Shown piece by piece: positions 1 to 9,441 of a stretch of DNA of 61,235 nt (positions are counted from its first letter, which is position 1; every line of letters begins with the position of its first letter). A program made the translations under genes and the position numbers. Origin of the DNA: Burkholderiales bacterium Ga0077543. GTDB lineage: Bacteria > Pseudomonadota > Gammaproteobacteria > Burkholderiales > Burkholderiaceae_C. The stretch covers positions 1 to 61,235 of the forward strand of contig LNET01000130.1 in NCBI GenBank assembly GCA_001464055.1, in the 5' to 3' direction. The notes under the pieces were generated by a model, which saw only the letters and a list, made by a program, of their open reading frames with translations, was not told the DNA's origin and ran no database searches.

Positions 1-1352
1 TGGGCATGCCGGTGAACTACCGCCACTGGAGCTACGGCAAGGAATTCATCAGCACCGAGAAGAACTACAAACGCGGCCACATGGGGCTGGCCTACGAGAT
101 CGTCATCAACAGCAACCCCTGCATCAGTTACCTGATGGAGGAGAACACGATGGCGATGCAGGCGCTCGTCATCGCGCACGCCGCCTATGGCCACAACAGT
201 TTCTTCAAGGGCAACTACCTGTTCAGGATGTGGACCGACGCCGGGTCCATCATCGACTATCTGGTCTACGCCAAGAACTACGTCGCGGCCTGCGAGGAAA
301 AGCACGGGCTCGACGCGGTCGAGGAGTTCATCGACAGCTGCCATGCGCTGGCCAACCACGGCGTCGACCGCTATCGCCGCCCCAGCCGCAAGACCCTGGC
401 CCAGGAACTGGCCGAACGCAAGGACCGCGAGGCCTATGCACAGCAGCAGGTGAACGACCTGTGGCGCACCCTGCCCAAGGCCATCGAGAAGGCCGGTGCG
501 GCCGCCGAAGCCAAGCGCTTCCCGGATGAGCCGCAGGAGAACCTGCTGTACTTCATCGAGAAGAACGCACCGCTGCTGGAACCCTGGCAGCGCGAGATCG
601 TGCGCATCGTGCGCAAGGTCGCCCAGTATTTCTACCCCCAGCGCCAGACGCAGGTGATGAACGAAGGCTGGGCCACGTTCTGGCACCACAAGCTGCTGAA
701 CACGATGTACGACGACGGCTTCCTGACCGACGGCGTGATGATCGAATGGCTGAAGAGCCACACCAACGTGATCTACCAGCCGCCGGTGGGGCACAAGGCC
801 TACAGCGGCATCAACCCGTACGCGTTGGGCTTTGCGATGTACACCGACATCCAGCGCATCTGCGAGAAGCCCACCGAGGAAGACCGCGCCTGGTTCCCCG
901 ACATGGCCGGCAAGCCCTGGCTGCCGGTGCTGGACCACGCCATGCGCAACTTCAAGGACGAGAGCTTCATCGGGCAATACCTGAGCCCGAAGCTGATGCG
1001 CGACCTGCGACTCTTCGCCATCCGCGACGACGAGAAGGACAGCGAACTCGAGGTCGCTGCGATCCATGACGATGCCGGCTACAGGCGGGTGCGGGAAAGT
1101 CTCAGCCGCCAGTACGACCTGGGCAGCCGTGAGCCGAACATCCAGGTCTGGAACGTCAACCTGCGGGGTGACCGCAGCCTCACGCTGCGCCACTTCCAGC
1201 ACAACGACCGCCCGCTGCACGACACCGCCACCGAGGTGCTCAAGCACGTGGCGCGGCTGTGGGGCTTCGGCGTTCACCTGGAGAGCACCAACGGCCAGGG
1301 CGAGGTCACCAAGCGCTGGACCGTGCCCGCACCGAGCAGCGAGGCCGGCTGA
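1..1352 (+). CDS. SpoVR family protein (5' end outside window)
   Basis: The frame is open from the left edge and ends at a TGA at 1350-1352. The visible 450 or so residues match the SpoVR/YcgB family, with MPVNYRHWSYGKEF followed by STEKNYKRGHMGLAYEIVIN and a conserved GWATFWHHK segment. Family members are about 500 residues and carry roughly 55 more N-terminal residues before this motif, so the ATG at position 6 is internal and the true start lies upstream. In enterobacteria and Bacillus the family is tied to stationary phase or spore cortex formation, and its biochemistry is unknown. The usual partners (PrkA-type kinase, YeaH) would lie to the left and cannot be checked here. Confidence 0.93.
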   Translation, partial: GMPVNYRHWSYGKEFISTEKNYKRGHMGLAYEIVINSNPCISYLMEENTMAMQALVIAHAAYGHNSFFKGNYLFRMWTDAGSIIDYLVYAKNYVAACEEKHGLDAVEEFIDSCHALANHGVDRYRRPSRKTLAQELAERKDREAYAQQQVNDLWRTLPKAIEKAGAAAEAKRFPDEPQENLLYFIEKNAPLLEPWQREIVRIVRKVAQYFYPQRQTQVMNEGWATFWHHKLLNTMYDDGFLTDGVMIEWLKSHTNVIYQPPVGHKAYSGINPYALGFAMYTDIQRICEKPTEEDRAWFPDMAGKPWLPVLDHAMRNFKDESFIGQYLSPKLMRDLRLFAIRDDEKDSELEVAAIHDDAGYRRVRESLSRQYDLGSREPNIQVWNVNLRGDRSLTLRHFQHNDRPLHDTATEVLKHVARLWGFGVHLESTNGQGEVTKRWTVPAPSSEAG

Positions 1353-1425
1353 AGGTGCCTGCGCGGCGAGGCATCGGCTGCCGCGCCAGAATCAAGACTT
1401 CGCCCCACACTTTTCAGGCTCTCCC

Positions 1426-3366
1426 ATGCCCACGAAACCCCAAGCCCTGCCTCGCCTGGCCGCCCTGGCCCTGGTGTCTTGCATGGCCGTCGGCGCCGCA
1501 CACGCGCAGACACCGAGCACCCAAGCTGCCGTCGCCGCCGCCGATCCGCGTTACACCTGGGACCTGAGCCCACTGTTCAAGGACGACGCTTCCTGGGAAG
1601 CCGAGCGCCAGGCCCTGCTGGCGGAACTGCCGAAACTGAAGGCGCTGGAAAAGGGGTTCGGGAACAGCGCCACCAGCCTGCGCCGCGGCCTGGACCAGAT
1701 CTCGGCCGTGAATCTGCGCATGCGCAAGCTGGGCGTCTACGCCAACGCGATGTCCAGTACCGACAACCGCAACGCCCGCAATCAGGAACGCGCCGCTCAG
1801 GCTCGTTCTCTTTGGGGTCAGTACGGCGCCAGCGTGGCCTGGGTCGACACCGCCATTGCCGCGCTCGGAACGAACAGGGTCGACCGCTTCCTGCGTGCCG
1901 AACCCGGCCTCGCGCGCCACGCGGTTCGGCTGCAGGAGACCCTGCGGCAGGCGAAGCATCGGCTGCACCCGGAAGCCGAAAAGGCCATGGCGGCACTGTC
2001 ACCCGTGCTCAATGCCCAGTCCACAACGCGCCAGCTCTTGGTCACGGTCGACATGGAATGGCCCACGCTCACCATCGACGGCAAGCCGCAGCGACTGGAC
2101 AGCACGGCCTACACCCGGCTGCGTGCCCATCCCGACCGCGCCCTGCGCAAGCAGGTCTTCGACAGCTTCTTCGCCAGCTATGGCCGTGTCGAGAACACCC
2201 TGGGCAGCACCCTGGCCCAACGCGTCGAAGCCGGCGTGGTGAATGCGCGGCTGCGCGGCTACACATCGGCCGTGGCCGCCAGCCTGGCCGCCGACGCCAT
2301 TCCCGAAAGCGTCTACCGCACCCTGGTGGCCGAGGCCAACGCCGGCCTGCCCACGCTGCACCGCTACCTGAAGCTGCGCCAGAAGATGCTGGGCCTGCCC
2401 GACCTGGGTTACCACGACATCTACCCCGACCTGGTGCGCACCAACAAGCGCTACACCCCCGAGGAAGCCGCGCGCCTGACGCTGGCCAGCACCGCCCCGC
2501 TGGGCGCGGCCTACCAGGCCAGGCTGCAGCAGGCGCTGGGCGAACGCACCATGCATGTGTACCCGGCGCCGGGCAAGAGCCAGGGCGCCTACCAAAGCGG
2601 GGTCTACGGCCTGACGCCGCTGATCTTCCTGAACCACCAGGACACTTTCGACAGCGTCAGCACCTACACCCACGAGTGGGGCCACGGCATGCACACGCTG
2701 CAGGCCAACGGTGCCCAGCCTTTCGAGACCGCCGGCTACCCGCTGTTCCTGGCCGAGATTGCCGCGTTCACGCACGAACTGCTGTTGCAGGACCATGTGC
2801 TGAAGAACGCCAGCAGCAAGGAAGAACGCCTGTTCTATCTGGGCGAAGCGGTGGAACGCCTGCGCGGCACCTTCTTCCGCCAGACCATGTTTGCCGAATT
2901 CGAGCTGCAGGTGCACGACGCGCTCGAGCGTGGCGAGGCCGTCACCGGCAAACGCATGACCCAGATGTACTGCAGTCTGCTGAAGAAGTACCACGGTGAC
3001 GCACAGGGCGTGATGAAGATCGATCCCGCGGTGTGCAGCGAATGGGCCTTCATCCCGCACTTCTACCGGCCGTTCTATGTGTACCAGTACGCCACCTCGA
3101 TGGCCGCGGCCAGCCACTTCATCGAAGGCCTGCGCAGCGGCGACGCAAAGGCCAGAGACACCTATCTGAACGTGTTGAAGTCAGGCGGTTCACGCCACCC
3201 GGTGCCCCTGCTGAAGGAAGCCGGGGTCGACATGGATTCGCCCCAGCCTTACCGGGCCCTGCTCAAGCAGATGAATTCGCTGATGGACGAGATGGAAAAG
3301 CTGGTGGCCGAAGGCGCGGCCACGTTGCCCGCCGCGGCGGTGGCAGCGCCCTCCACCGGGGGCTGA
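1426..3366 (+). CDS. pepF: Exported M3 family metallopeptidase (oligoendopeptidase F-like)
   Basis: 646 residues. The start at 1426 gives a clear signal peptide (hydrophobic LAALALVSCMAVGAAHA then a cleavage site before Q), so the enzyme is predicted to act in the periplasm, unlike cytosolic PepF. The zinc site is THEWGHGMHT, with His416, Glu417 and His420 and the third ligand probably Glu444 in the following helix. The N-terminal half is the helical oligoendopeptidase F domain. It should cleave short peptides. It starts 73 bases after the SpoVR gene with no strong Shine-Dalgarno. The symbol follows the family; the exact substrate cannot be read from sequence. Confidence 0.92.
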   Translation: MPTKPQALPRLAALALVSCMAVGAAHAQTPSTQAAVAAADPRYTWDLSPLFKDDASWEAERQALLAELPKLKALEKGFGNSATSLRRGLDQISAVNLRMRKLGVYANAMSSTDNRNARNQERAAQARSLWGQYGASVAWVDTAIAALGTNRVDRFLRAEPGLARHAVRLQETLRQAKHRLHPEAEKAMAALSPVLNAQSTTRQLLVTVDMEWPTLTIDGKPQRLDSTAYTRLRAHPDRALRKQVFDSFFASYGRVENTLGSTLAQRVEAGVVNARLRGYTSAVAASLAADAIPESVYRTLVAEANAGLPTLHRYLKLRQKMLGLPDLGYHDIYPDLVRTNKRYTPEEAARLTLASTAPLGAAYQARLQQALGERTMHVYPAPGKSQGAYQSGVYGLTPLIFLNHQDTFDSVSTYTHEWGHGMHTLQANGAQPFETAGYPLFLAEIAAFTHELLLQDHVLKNASSKEERLFYLGEAVERLRGTFFRQTMFAEFELQVHDALERGEAVTGKRMTQMYCSLLKKYHGDAQGVMKIDPAVCSEWAFIPHFYRPFYVYQYATSMAAASHFIEGLRSGDAKARDTYLNVLKSGGSRHPVPLLKEAGVDMDSPQPYRALLKQMNSLMDEMEKLVAEGAATLPAAAVAAPSTGG

Positions 3367-3368
3367 GG

Positions 3369-3791
3369 CTAAAGCCAGCCGTCGACGTCCAGCCCGTCGA
3401 GGCCTTCGACGGGCGCGTCGGCCACGCTCTGGGACAGACCGCCGAACAACGCCTGGCCGGCCACGACACCGGCGGTGACAACAGCCGCGTCGCGCAGGAA
3501 GCTGCGGGACGCGGGCTGGCGGACCGCGGCAGCGGCCGGCGCTGCGGGTGCGATTGGCGCTGCGGGTGCAAGTTCAGCGCGGGACTGCAATTGCTGCAGC
3601 GCCGTTTCCAGCACCATCACCCGGTGCAGCAGCAAGTAGGCCGCGTCGGAACGGGCGGCCTGCAGCCGCAGCAACGCGCGTTCGAGTTCCAGGTCTCGCT
3701 GCGGCTCGGGCTGCCGCAACAATTGGCCCAGAACCTGGGTCACGGGATCAGGCGCTGTACCGGCGGGCACGGCGGAAGCGGGCTTGTCCAT
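3369..3791 (-). CDS. DUF2076-like hypothetical protein
   Basis: 140 residues starting MDKPASAVPA. A helical segment rich in Leu/Ala/Arg (AYLLLHRVMVLETALQQLQ) resembles the core of DUF2076 proteins. It is followed by an Ala/Pro linker and a Gly/Ala hydrophobic stretch (FLRDAAVVTAGVVAGQALF), also typical of that family. It is shorter than most DUF2076 members. The start at 3791 is preferred over the ATG 9 bases upstream, but either is possible. It lies between two tightly packed genes, 10 bases from the lactate dehydrogenase stop on the same strand, so the two may be cotranscribed. No function is known. Confidence 0.65.
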   Translation of the reverse strand: MDKPASAVPAGTAPDPVTQVLGQLLRQPEPQRDLELERALLRLQAARSDAAYLLLHRVMVLETALQQLQSRAELAPAAPIAPAAPAAAAVRQPASRSFLRDAAVVTAGVVAGQALFGGLSQSVADAPVEGLDGLDVDGWL

Positions 3792-3801
3792 GGCCTGCAC
3801 C

Positions 3802-5223
3802 TTACATCGACACCACTTTCCCTGGATTCAGGATGTTCTTTGGGTCCAGTGCCCGCTTGATCTCGCGCATCAGGGCCACAGCGCCGGCCCCGGCCTCGTC
3901 GACCAGGTAGCCCATCTTGTGCAGGCCGATGCCATGCTCGCCAGTGCAGGTGCCCCCCAGGCGGATGGCGCGCTGCACCATCAGTTCGCTCAGGCGTTCT
4001 GCACTGGCCATCTCGGCGGGGTCGTTCGGGTCGAGCAGGTAGCTCAGGTGGAAGTTGCCGTCGCCCACATGGCCGACGATCCAGTACGGCAGCCCGGCCG
4101 CTTCGGCTTCGAGCACCGATTCGTTGATGCTCTCGGCCAGTGCCGAGATCGGCACGCAGGTGTCGGTGCTGAGGCAACGGCAGCCCGGGCGCGTCTGGAT
4201 GGCCGCGAAATAGGCCTGGTGGCGCGCCGTCCACAGCTTCGTGCGCGCCTCGGGCGTGGTCGCCCAGTCGAAGTGGTCGCCGCCAAATTCCTGGGCGATG
4301 GCCTGCACCGACTCGGCCTGTTCCTGCACGCTGGCCGGGCTGCCATGGAATTCCATCAGCAGCATCGGTGCTTCGCGCAGGCTCAGCTTCGAATGGCGGT
4401 TGACGGCGCGGATGGCATGCGCGTCGAGCAGTTCACAGCGGGCGATGGGCACGCCCATCTGGATGATCTGGATCGTCGTGCGCACCGCTGCGTCGATGCT
4501 GGGGAAATGGCACACCGCGGCGCTCACGGCTTCGGGCAGCGGGTAGATCTTCAGCGTGATCTCGGTCATCACGCCCAGCGTGCCTTCGCTGCCGACGAAC
4601 AGGCGCGTGAGGTCGTAGCCGGCCGCCGACTTCTTCGCCCGCGTGCCGGTCTTGATGACTTCGCCCGTGGCCGTCACCACCTGCAGGCCCAGCACGTTTT
4701 CGCGCATCGTGCCGTAGCGCACGGCGTTGGTGCCGCTGGCGCGGGTGGCCGTCATGCCGCCCAGGCTGGCGTTGGCGCCGGGGTCGATGGGAAAGAACAG
4801 GCCGGTGTCCTTGATCTCGCGGTTCAACTGCTCGCGCGTGACGCCGGGTTGCACCGTCACCGTCAGGTCGTCGGGCTGCACCGCGACGATGCGGTTCATG
4901 CGCGACAAGTCGATGCTGATGCCGCCCTGCACCGCCAGAAGGTGGCCTTCGAGCGAACTGCCCACACCGAAGGGAATCACCGGCACGGCGTGTTCATGCG
5001 CCAGCGCCACCACGTCGGAAACGTCCTGCGTGCTTTCGCAGAAGACCACGGCCTCGGGCGGCGTCAGCGGGTAGGTGCCTTCGTCGCGGCCGTGCTGGTC
5101 GCAGACCGCTCGCGCGGTACTGCAGCGTTCACCGAAACGCGCGCGCAAGCGCTCCAGCATCGACGCCGGAACGGCCCGGCGTTCGTGGACGGGCAGGGCC
5201 AGGGCGGGCAAGGGTGCATTCAT
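3802..5223 (-). CDS. FAD-binding D-lactate dehydrogenase (GlcD/DLD family)
   Basis: 473 residues beginning MNAPLPALAL. The N-terminal PCMH-type FAD domain contains VIPFGVGSSLEGH and the ISIDLSRMNRI strand. The C-terminal FAD-oxidase domain ends with GEHGIGLHKMGYL and the family tail DPKNILNPGK. These are hallmarks of cytochrome-linked D-lactate/glycolate oxidases. It most likely oxidises D-lactate or a related 2-hydroxyacid to the 2-oxoacid and passes electrons to the respiratory chain. The start at 5223 was chosen because upstream codons have no family similarity. It is divergent from the cobalamin adenosyltransferase across 154 bases. Confidence 0.93.
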   Translation of the reverse strand: MNAPLPALALPVHERRAVPASMLERLRARFGERCSTARAVCDQHGRDEGTYPLTPPEAVVFCESTQDVSDVVALAHEHAVPVIPFGVGSSLEGHLLAVQGGISIDLSRMNRIVAVQPDDLTVTVQPGVTREQLNREIKDTGLFFPIDPGANASLGGMTATRASGTNAVRYGTMRENVLGLQVVTATGEVIKTGTRAKKSAAGYDLTRLFVGSEGTLGVMTEITLKIYPLPEAVSAAVCHFPSIDAAVRTTIQIIQMGVPIARCELLDAHAIRAVNRHSKLSLREAPMLLMEFHGSPASVQEQAESVQAIAQEFGGDHFDWATTPEARTKLWTARHQAYFAAIQTRPGCRCLSTDTCVPISALAESINESVLEAEAAGLPYWIVGHVGDGNFHLSYLLDPNDPAEMASAERLSELMVQRAIRLGGTCTGEHGIGLHKMGYLVDEAGAGAVALMREIKRALDPKNILNPGKVVSM

Positions 5224-5377
5224 GGCGGGCTTCCTGAATCGGTCGGGAAAGATCGAGATGCTAGGTCCAGCGGCCCGGCCGCGCCATGGGCGGCCAAGGC
5301 CTTGCGGGGTGAATCGGCCTGCACACCGCCCGCAGATGTTCAAATCCGGATCTTCCGCCCAGCCGCCAGAGCCCGAC

Positions 5378-5953
5378 ATGAGCAACCGCCTCACCCAGAT
5401 CGCCACCCGCACCGGAGACGACGGCAGCACCGGCCTGGGCGACGGCTCACGCGTGCCCAAGGACCACCTGCGCGTGCAGGCCATGGGCGACGTCGACGAA
5501 CTCAACAGCGGCCTGGGCGTATTGCTGGCCGAGCCGCTGCCGGGCGATGTGCGCGAGCTGCTGGTGGTGGTGCAGCACGAGCTGTTCAACCTGGGTGGCG
5601 AGCTGTCGATTCCCGGCTTCACGCTGCTCAAGGCCGAAGCCGTGCTGCGCCTGGACGAGGCCCTGGCGCACTACAACGAGCAGCTCCCGAGGCTGAAGGA
5701 ATTCATCCTGCCCGCCGGCACGCGCAGCGCGGCTTTGGCACATGTCTCGCGCACCGTCGCCCGACGCGCCGAGCGCGCCGTGGTCGCACTGGCCACGGCC
5801 GAGACGGTGAACGACGCCCCGCGCCAGTACCTGAACCGGCTGTCCGACCTGCTCTTCGTGCTGGCACGGGTGTTGAACCGCGCCAACCTCGACGGGCTGG
5901 GCGGCGACGACGTCTACTGGAAGAGCGAGCGCCTGGCGCGCGATCCGGGCTGA
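5378..5953 (+). CDS. Cob(I)yrinic acid a,c-diamide adenosyltransferase, PduO type
   Basis: 191 residues. The N-terminal TRTGDDGSTGLGDGSRVPK is the ATP-binding signature of PduO/MMAB-type adenosyltransferases, and VDELNSGLGVL and the RAERAVVAL segment (Arg/Glu-rich helix) complete the fold. It transfers the adenosyl group of ATP to cob(I)alamin to make coenzyme B12, for B12-dependent enzymes or corrinoid salvage. No other cobalamin gene is adjacent, so this is probably a stand-alone salvage or housekeeping copy. The start follows GCCCGAC without a convincing Shine-Dalgarno. Confidence 0.95.
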   Translation: MSNRLTQIATRTGDDGSTGLGDGSRVPKDHLRVQAMGDVDELNSGLGVLLAEPLPGDVRELLVVVQHELFNLGGELSIPGFTLLKAEAVLRLDEALAHYNEQLPRLKEFILPAGTRSAALAHVSRTVARRAERAVVALATAETVNDAPRQYLNRLSDLLFVLARVLNRANLDGLGGDDVYWKSERLARDPG

Positions 5954-5988
5954 GCCCGGAAACCCCCGCCTGGCGGCCTCAGGCCGCC
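5945..5988. terminator. Candidate bidirectional terminator between convergent genes
   Basis: Two adjacent GC hairpins lie at the convergent ends of the adenosyltransferase and the metallo-hydrolase: CCGGGC/GCCCGG with a 3-base loop (5945-5959) and GGCGGC/GCCGCC with loop CTCAG (5972-5988). There is no T-run, so intrinsic termination would be weak and the call rests on placement and symmetry. Confidence 0.35.
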
Positions 5989-6950
5989 TGGAAGCTGTAG
6001 CCGTTGCCGCTGGTCACCATCTGGCCCAGCGCCGGGAACGGGAAGTGAAAGCCCCCGACCATGCCCTTGGCGGCGACGATGCGCTCGAAGGTGGCCCGCC
6101 GCGTCTGGCGCGCCATCACCGGGTCCATGTCGAAGCTGACGGCCCAGTCGGGGTTGCGGGCGAACAGCGCCGGGATGTTGGTCAGGTCGGCCAGGAAGGT
6201 GAAGGTCTGGCCCGCCGAGCTCACTTCGAACATCGACATGCCGGGCGTGTGGCCGTGTGCCGCCACGGCCTTGATGCCCGGCGCCAGCTCGGCCCCCGGC
6301 TGGAACGGCACCAGCATGCCTGCGGGCATGCCGGCGAAGGTGCGCTGCACGTTGTCGAAGGCACCCTTCATGCGGCCACCCGCGGCTGCCGCGGCGCGCG
6401 CCTCGTCGGTCCAGAAAGCGTGCTCGACCGCGGGCACCATCACCTTGGCCTTGCCGAACACAAATTCGCCGGCCTTGGTCCGCAGGCCGTTGATATGGTC
6501 GCCGTGGTAGTGACTGATCAGCACCGTGTCGATGTCGTTCGGGCCGAAGCCGGCGGCGCGCAGGTTCTCCAGCAGCTTGCCTGTGGTCGGGCCACCGAAT
6601 TCACCCAGGCCGGTGTCCATCAGGATGCGGCGGCTGCCAGCGACCACCAGGAAAGGCGTGAAGGGCACGTCGATGAAGTCGGGCGACAGGTTCTGCGATG
6701 TCAACATCGCGCGCACGTCGGACAGCGGCGCGTTGGCCACGAACTCCTCGCCCAGCGGCCGGCGGGCAATGCCGTCGACCAGGGCGATGACCTCGACCTC
6801 GCCCAGCTTCATGCGGCGAAAGCCGGGGCTGGGCAGGGCAGGCGTGCCGAAGTTCTGCGCGTTCTGAGCCCACATGGGCGTGAAAGCGCCCGCGGCATAG
6901 ACGGCGGCACCGGTGGCGGCTGCGCCGAGAAATTGGCGACGGTTGAACAT
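5979..6950 (-). CDS. Tat-exported metallo-beta-lactamase-fold hydrolase
   Basis: 323 residues. The N terminus MFNRRQFLGAAATGAAVYAAG is a twin-arginine signal (RRQFLG then a hydrophobic stretch), so the folded metalloprotein is predicted to be exported. Zinc ligands are visible as His146, His148, Asp150 and His151 (HYHGDH), His233, Asp254 and His301, a full dinuclear set. Family relatives include quorum-quenching lactonases, methyl parathion hydrolase-like enzymes and other hydrolases, and substrate cannot be assigned. A GGAG Shine-Dalgarno precedes the ATG. It is divergent from the membrane hydrolase across 124 bases. Confidence 0.92.
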   Translation of the reverse strand: MFNRRQFLGAAATGAAVYAAGAFTPMWAQNAQNFGTPALPSPGFRRMKLGEVEVIALVDGIARRPLGEEFVANAPLSDVRAMLTSQNLSPDFIDVPFTPFLVVAGSRRILMDTGLGEFGGPTTGKLLENLRAAGFGPNDIDTVLISHYHGDHINGLRTKAGEFVFGKAKVMVPAVEHAFWTDEARAAAAAGGRMKGAFDNVQRTFAGMPAGMLVPFQPGAELAPGIKAVAAHGHTPGMSMFEVSSAGQTFTFLADLTNIPALFARNPDWAVSFDMDPVMARQTRRATFERIVAAKGMVGGFHFPFPALGQMVTSGNGYSFQAA

Positions 6951-7074
6951 GGGGGTCTCCGGTGGAGGAATCGAGTTGAGAGCGGCGGATGATCCACCTC
7001 AGCGTCACTACTCGCAGTAAAGCTTTTGCTTTCCCCGGCACCATCGGGGGAATTGCCTGTTTGCCCTGAATTCG

Positions 7075-8181
7075 ATGGATACCCTGACCCACGCGCTTTC
7101 TGGGGCCTTGCTGGCCCGCCTGCTGGTCGCGCGCGGCGATATGGTGGCAAGTACCCACTCCGCTGAGACGCTGCAAAAACCAAAGCTATGGCAATGCGTG
7201 CTGGTGGGCACCGTGGCCGGCGCCTTTCCTGACATCGATGCCGTGGCCCAGGCCTTCGGGGACATCGCTTACCTCACCCAGCACCGCGGCATCACGCATT
7301 CGGTGCTGATGCTGCCGCTGTGGGCCGCCGCCGTGGCGTGGCTGATGACGCGCTGCTTTGCCAACACCCGGGCTGCGCCAGGCGCGTTCAAGACCTTCTT
7401 CGCGCTGGCCGCAGGCGGCATCGGCATCCACATCACCGGCGACTGGATCACCCAGTTCGGCACGATGCTGCTGCAGCCGCTGTCTGTCCAGCGCTTCGGG
7501 CTCGGTTCGATGTTCATCATCGACCTGGCGTTCAGCGGTTTCCTGGTCGCCGGGCTGATGCTGGCGGCCATGTTTCCGCGCCGCCGCTGGCCAGCCGCGC
7601 TGGGGCTGGCCGCCGCCGCCGGATGGGTGGGCCTGGCCTGGACAGGGCAGCAGGAAGCTGAAAGCATCGCCGCCCGCTACGCCCAGTCGCAGGGCATCAC
7701 CGCGCCCGAGGTGGTGGTCATGCCGCGACCGGCATCGCCCTTCAACTGGACGGTGTCGGTCTTCGACGGGCACGACTATCACGTCGCGCACCTGAACACC
7801 CGCCGCACCGAGATGCTGGACCCGCAGGCTCCGGCGCTGTTCCCGCCGGCCTTCGTGCGCCGCTACTCGGCGCCGTATGCGCCCGTCGACCAGGCGGTCT
7901 GGACACGCGTGCCCCGGTTCGGCAAGCCGGGCACGCCCCCCTGGGTCCAGGAGGCCTGGGCCCAGCCCGACTTCGGCTTCTTCCGCTGGTTCGCGCAGAC
8001 ACCGGCCCTGATCGAAGCCACCGACCAGGCCGGCCAGCGCTGCGCCTTGTTCCGCGACCTGCGCTTCGATTTCCCCGGCCGCGAAGGAGGCCCGTTCCGC
8101 TATGGCGTCTGCCTGCCGGCCAAGGCGGGCGGCGCGGCCGGCCTGTTCAAGGTCGAAGGCGGGGTGCGCCTGCCGATGTAG
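7075..8181 (+). CDS. Membrane-bound metal-dependent hydrolase (YdjM/DUF457 family)
   Basis: 368 residues. It begins MDTLTHALSGALLARL and later carries LTQHRGITHS. These His-containing motifs are the signature of the YdjM-type inner-membrane metal-dependent hydrolase family. Several hydrophobic segments span the first 190 residues (roughly 75-95, 105-125, 140-165, 170-190), followed by a soluble C-terminal region of about 170 residues. The reaction is unknown for the family. The start is the first ATG after a divergent promoter region shared with the MBL-fold gene. Confidence 0.85.
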   Translation: MDTLTHALSGALLARLLVARGDMVASTHSAETLQKPKLWQCVLVGTVAGAFPDIDAVAQAFGDIAYLTQHRGITHSVLMLPLWAAAVAWLMTRCFANTRAAPGAFKTFFALAAGGIGIHITGDWITQFGTMLLQPLSVQRFGLGSMFIIDLAFSGFLVAGLMLAAMFPRRRWPAALGLAAAAGWVGLAWTGQQEAESIAARYAQSQGITAPEVVVMPRPASPFNWTVSVFDGHDYHVAHLNTRRTEMLDPQAPALFPPAFVRRYSAPYAPVDQAVWTRVPRFGKPGTPPWVQEAWAQPDFGFFRWFAQTPALIEATDQAGQRCALFRDLRFDFPGREGGPFRYGVCLPAKAGGAAGLFKVEGGVRLPM

Positions 8182-8193
8182 CGCGGGCCGTCT

Positions 8194-9339
8194 TCAGACC
8201 CGGGCCCGTCGTGCCTTCACGGCGTCGGCCAGACCCTGCAGCAGGCCGACGCTGTCGTTCCAGTCGATGCAGGCATCGGTGATCGACTTGCCATGTTCCA
8301 GCCCGGCCGGGTCGTCCTTGCCAGGCGTGAACTTCTGGGCTCCGCCCTGCAGGTGGCTTTCGACCATCACGCCGAAGATGCAGCGGTTGCCGGCGGCCAG
8401 CTGTGCGCCCACGTCCCTCATCACCTCGATCTGGCGCTGGTGCTGCTTGCTGCTGTTGGCATGGCTGGCGTCGACCATCAGGCGGCAAGGCAGCTTGGCA
8501 GCTTCGATCTCCTTGCAGGCCGCGGCCACGCTGGCGGCGTCGTAGTTCGGTTCCTTGCCGCCGCGCAGGATGACGTGGCAGTCCTTGTTGCCCTTCGTTT
8601 CGACGATGGCCACCTGGCCGTTCTTGTGCACCGACAGGAAGTGGTGCGGGCGTGCTGCAGCCTGAATCGCGTCGGTGGCGATCTTGATGTTGCCGTCGGT
8701 GCCATTCTTGAAACCCACGGGGGCCGACAAGCCGCTGGCCAGTTCGCGATGCACCTGGCTTTCGGTGGTGCGCGCGCCGATGGCACCCCAGCTGATCAGG
8801 TCGCCGATGTACTGCGGGCTGATCACGTCCAGGAATTCGCTGCCGGCGGGCATGCCCAGCCGGTTGATGTCCACCAGCAGCTGCCGCGCAATGCGCAGGC
8901 CTTCGTGGATGCGGTAGCTCTCGTCCAGGTACGGGTCGTTGATCAGCCCCTTCCAGCCGACAGTGGTGCGCGGCTTCTCGAAGTACACGCGCATCACGAT
9001 CTCGAGCTCGCCGGCATGGCGCTCACGTTCGGCCTTGAGCTTGCGCGCATATTCCATCGCGGCCACGGGATCGTGGATCGAGCACGGGCCGATGATCACC
9101 AGCATCCGGTCGTCCTGCCCGCCCATGATGTCGCGGATGGCGCCACGGGTGGTGGAGATCAGCGCCTCCACCGGCGTGCCGGCAATCGGGAAGAAGCGGA
9201 TCAGGTGTTCCGGCGGCGGCAGCGGCGTCACGTCGCGGATGCGCTGGTCGTCGGTCTGGCTGGTCTTCTCGGACAGGGCCAGCCGGTCGCTGGCGGGACC
9301 GGAGGCTAAGGGCATGGCATTGACGGGCTTCGGGCTCAT
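8194..9339 (-). CDS. aroG: 3-deoxy-7-phosphoheptulonate (DAHP) synthase, class I
   Basis: 381 residues, the usual length for AroF/AroG/AroH-type enzymes. It contains the class I hallmarks IIGPCSIHDP, RVYFEKPRTTVGWKG and LMVDASHANSSKQ. It condenses phosphoenolpyruvate with erythrose 4-phosphate, the first step of the shikimate pathway. The allosteric amino acid cannot be read with certainty. An attenuator with a Phe/Tyr/Trp-rich leader peptide lies immediately upstream (9389-9516), so expression should rise when aromatic amino acids are scarce. The ATG at 9339 is preceded by an A/G-rich stretch; an internal ATG 8 codons later is a less likely alternative. Confidence 0.95.
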   Translation of the reverse strand: MSPKPVNAMPLASGPASDRLALSEKTSQTDDQRIRDVTPLPPPEHLIRFFPIAGTPVEALISTTRGAIRDIMGGQDDRMLVIIGPCSIHDPVAAMEYARKLKAERERHAGELEIVMRVYFEKPRTTVGWKGLINDPYLDESYRIHEGLRIARQLLVDINRLGMPAGSEFLDVISPQYIGDLISWGAIGARTTESQVHRELASGLSAPVGFKNGTDGNIKIATDAIQAAARPHHFLSVHKNGQVAIVETKGNKDCHVILRGGKEPNYDAASVAAACKEIEAAKLPCRLMVDASHANSSKQHQRQIEVMRDVGAQLAAGNRCIFGVMVESHLQGGAQKFTPGKDDPAGLEHGKSITDACIDWNDSVGLLQGLADAVKARRARV

Positions 9340-9388
9340 GACGGGCTTTCTTCGTTCGGGTCGGGGCTGAACAGGCTGCGGACAAGAA

Positions 9389-9415
9389 AAAACCGCCGGG
9401 GTTGCCGGCGGTTTT
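9389..9415 (-). terminator. Intrinsic terminator of the aroG attenuator
   Basis: On the minus strand an 11-bp perfect stem (AAAACCGCCGG / CCGGCGGTTTT, 5-base loop) runs straight into a run of U residues. It sits between the leader-peptide stop codon and the aroG start, about 50 bases before the ATG, so it can only act as a regulated premature terminator for aroG. Confidence 0.88.
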
Positions 9416-9441
9416 CTGGGTTCGGGGCGCGTTCTTTTCGT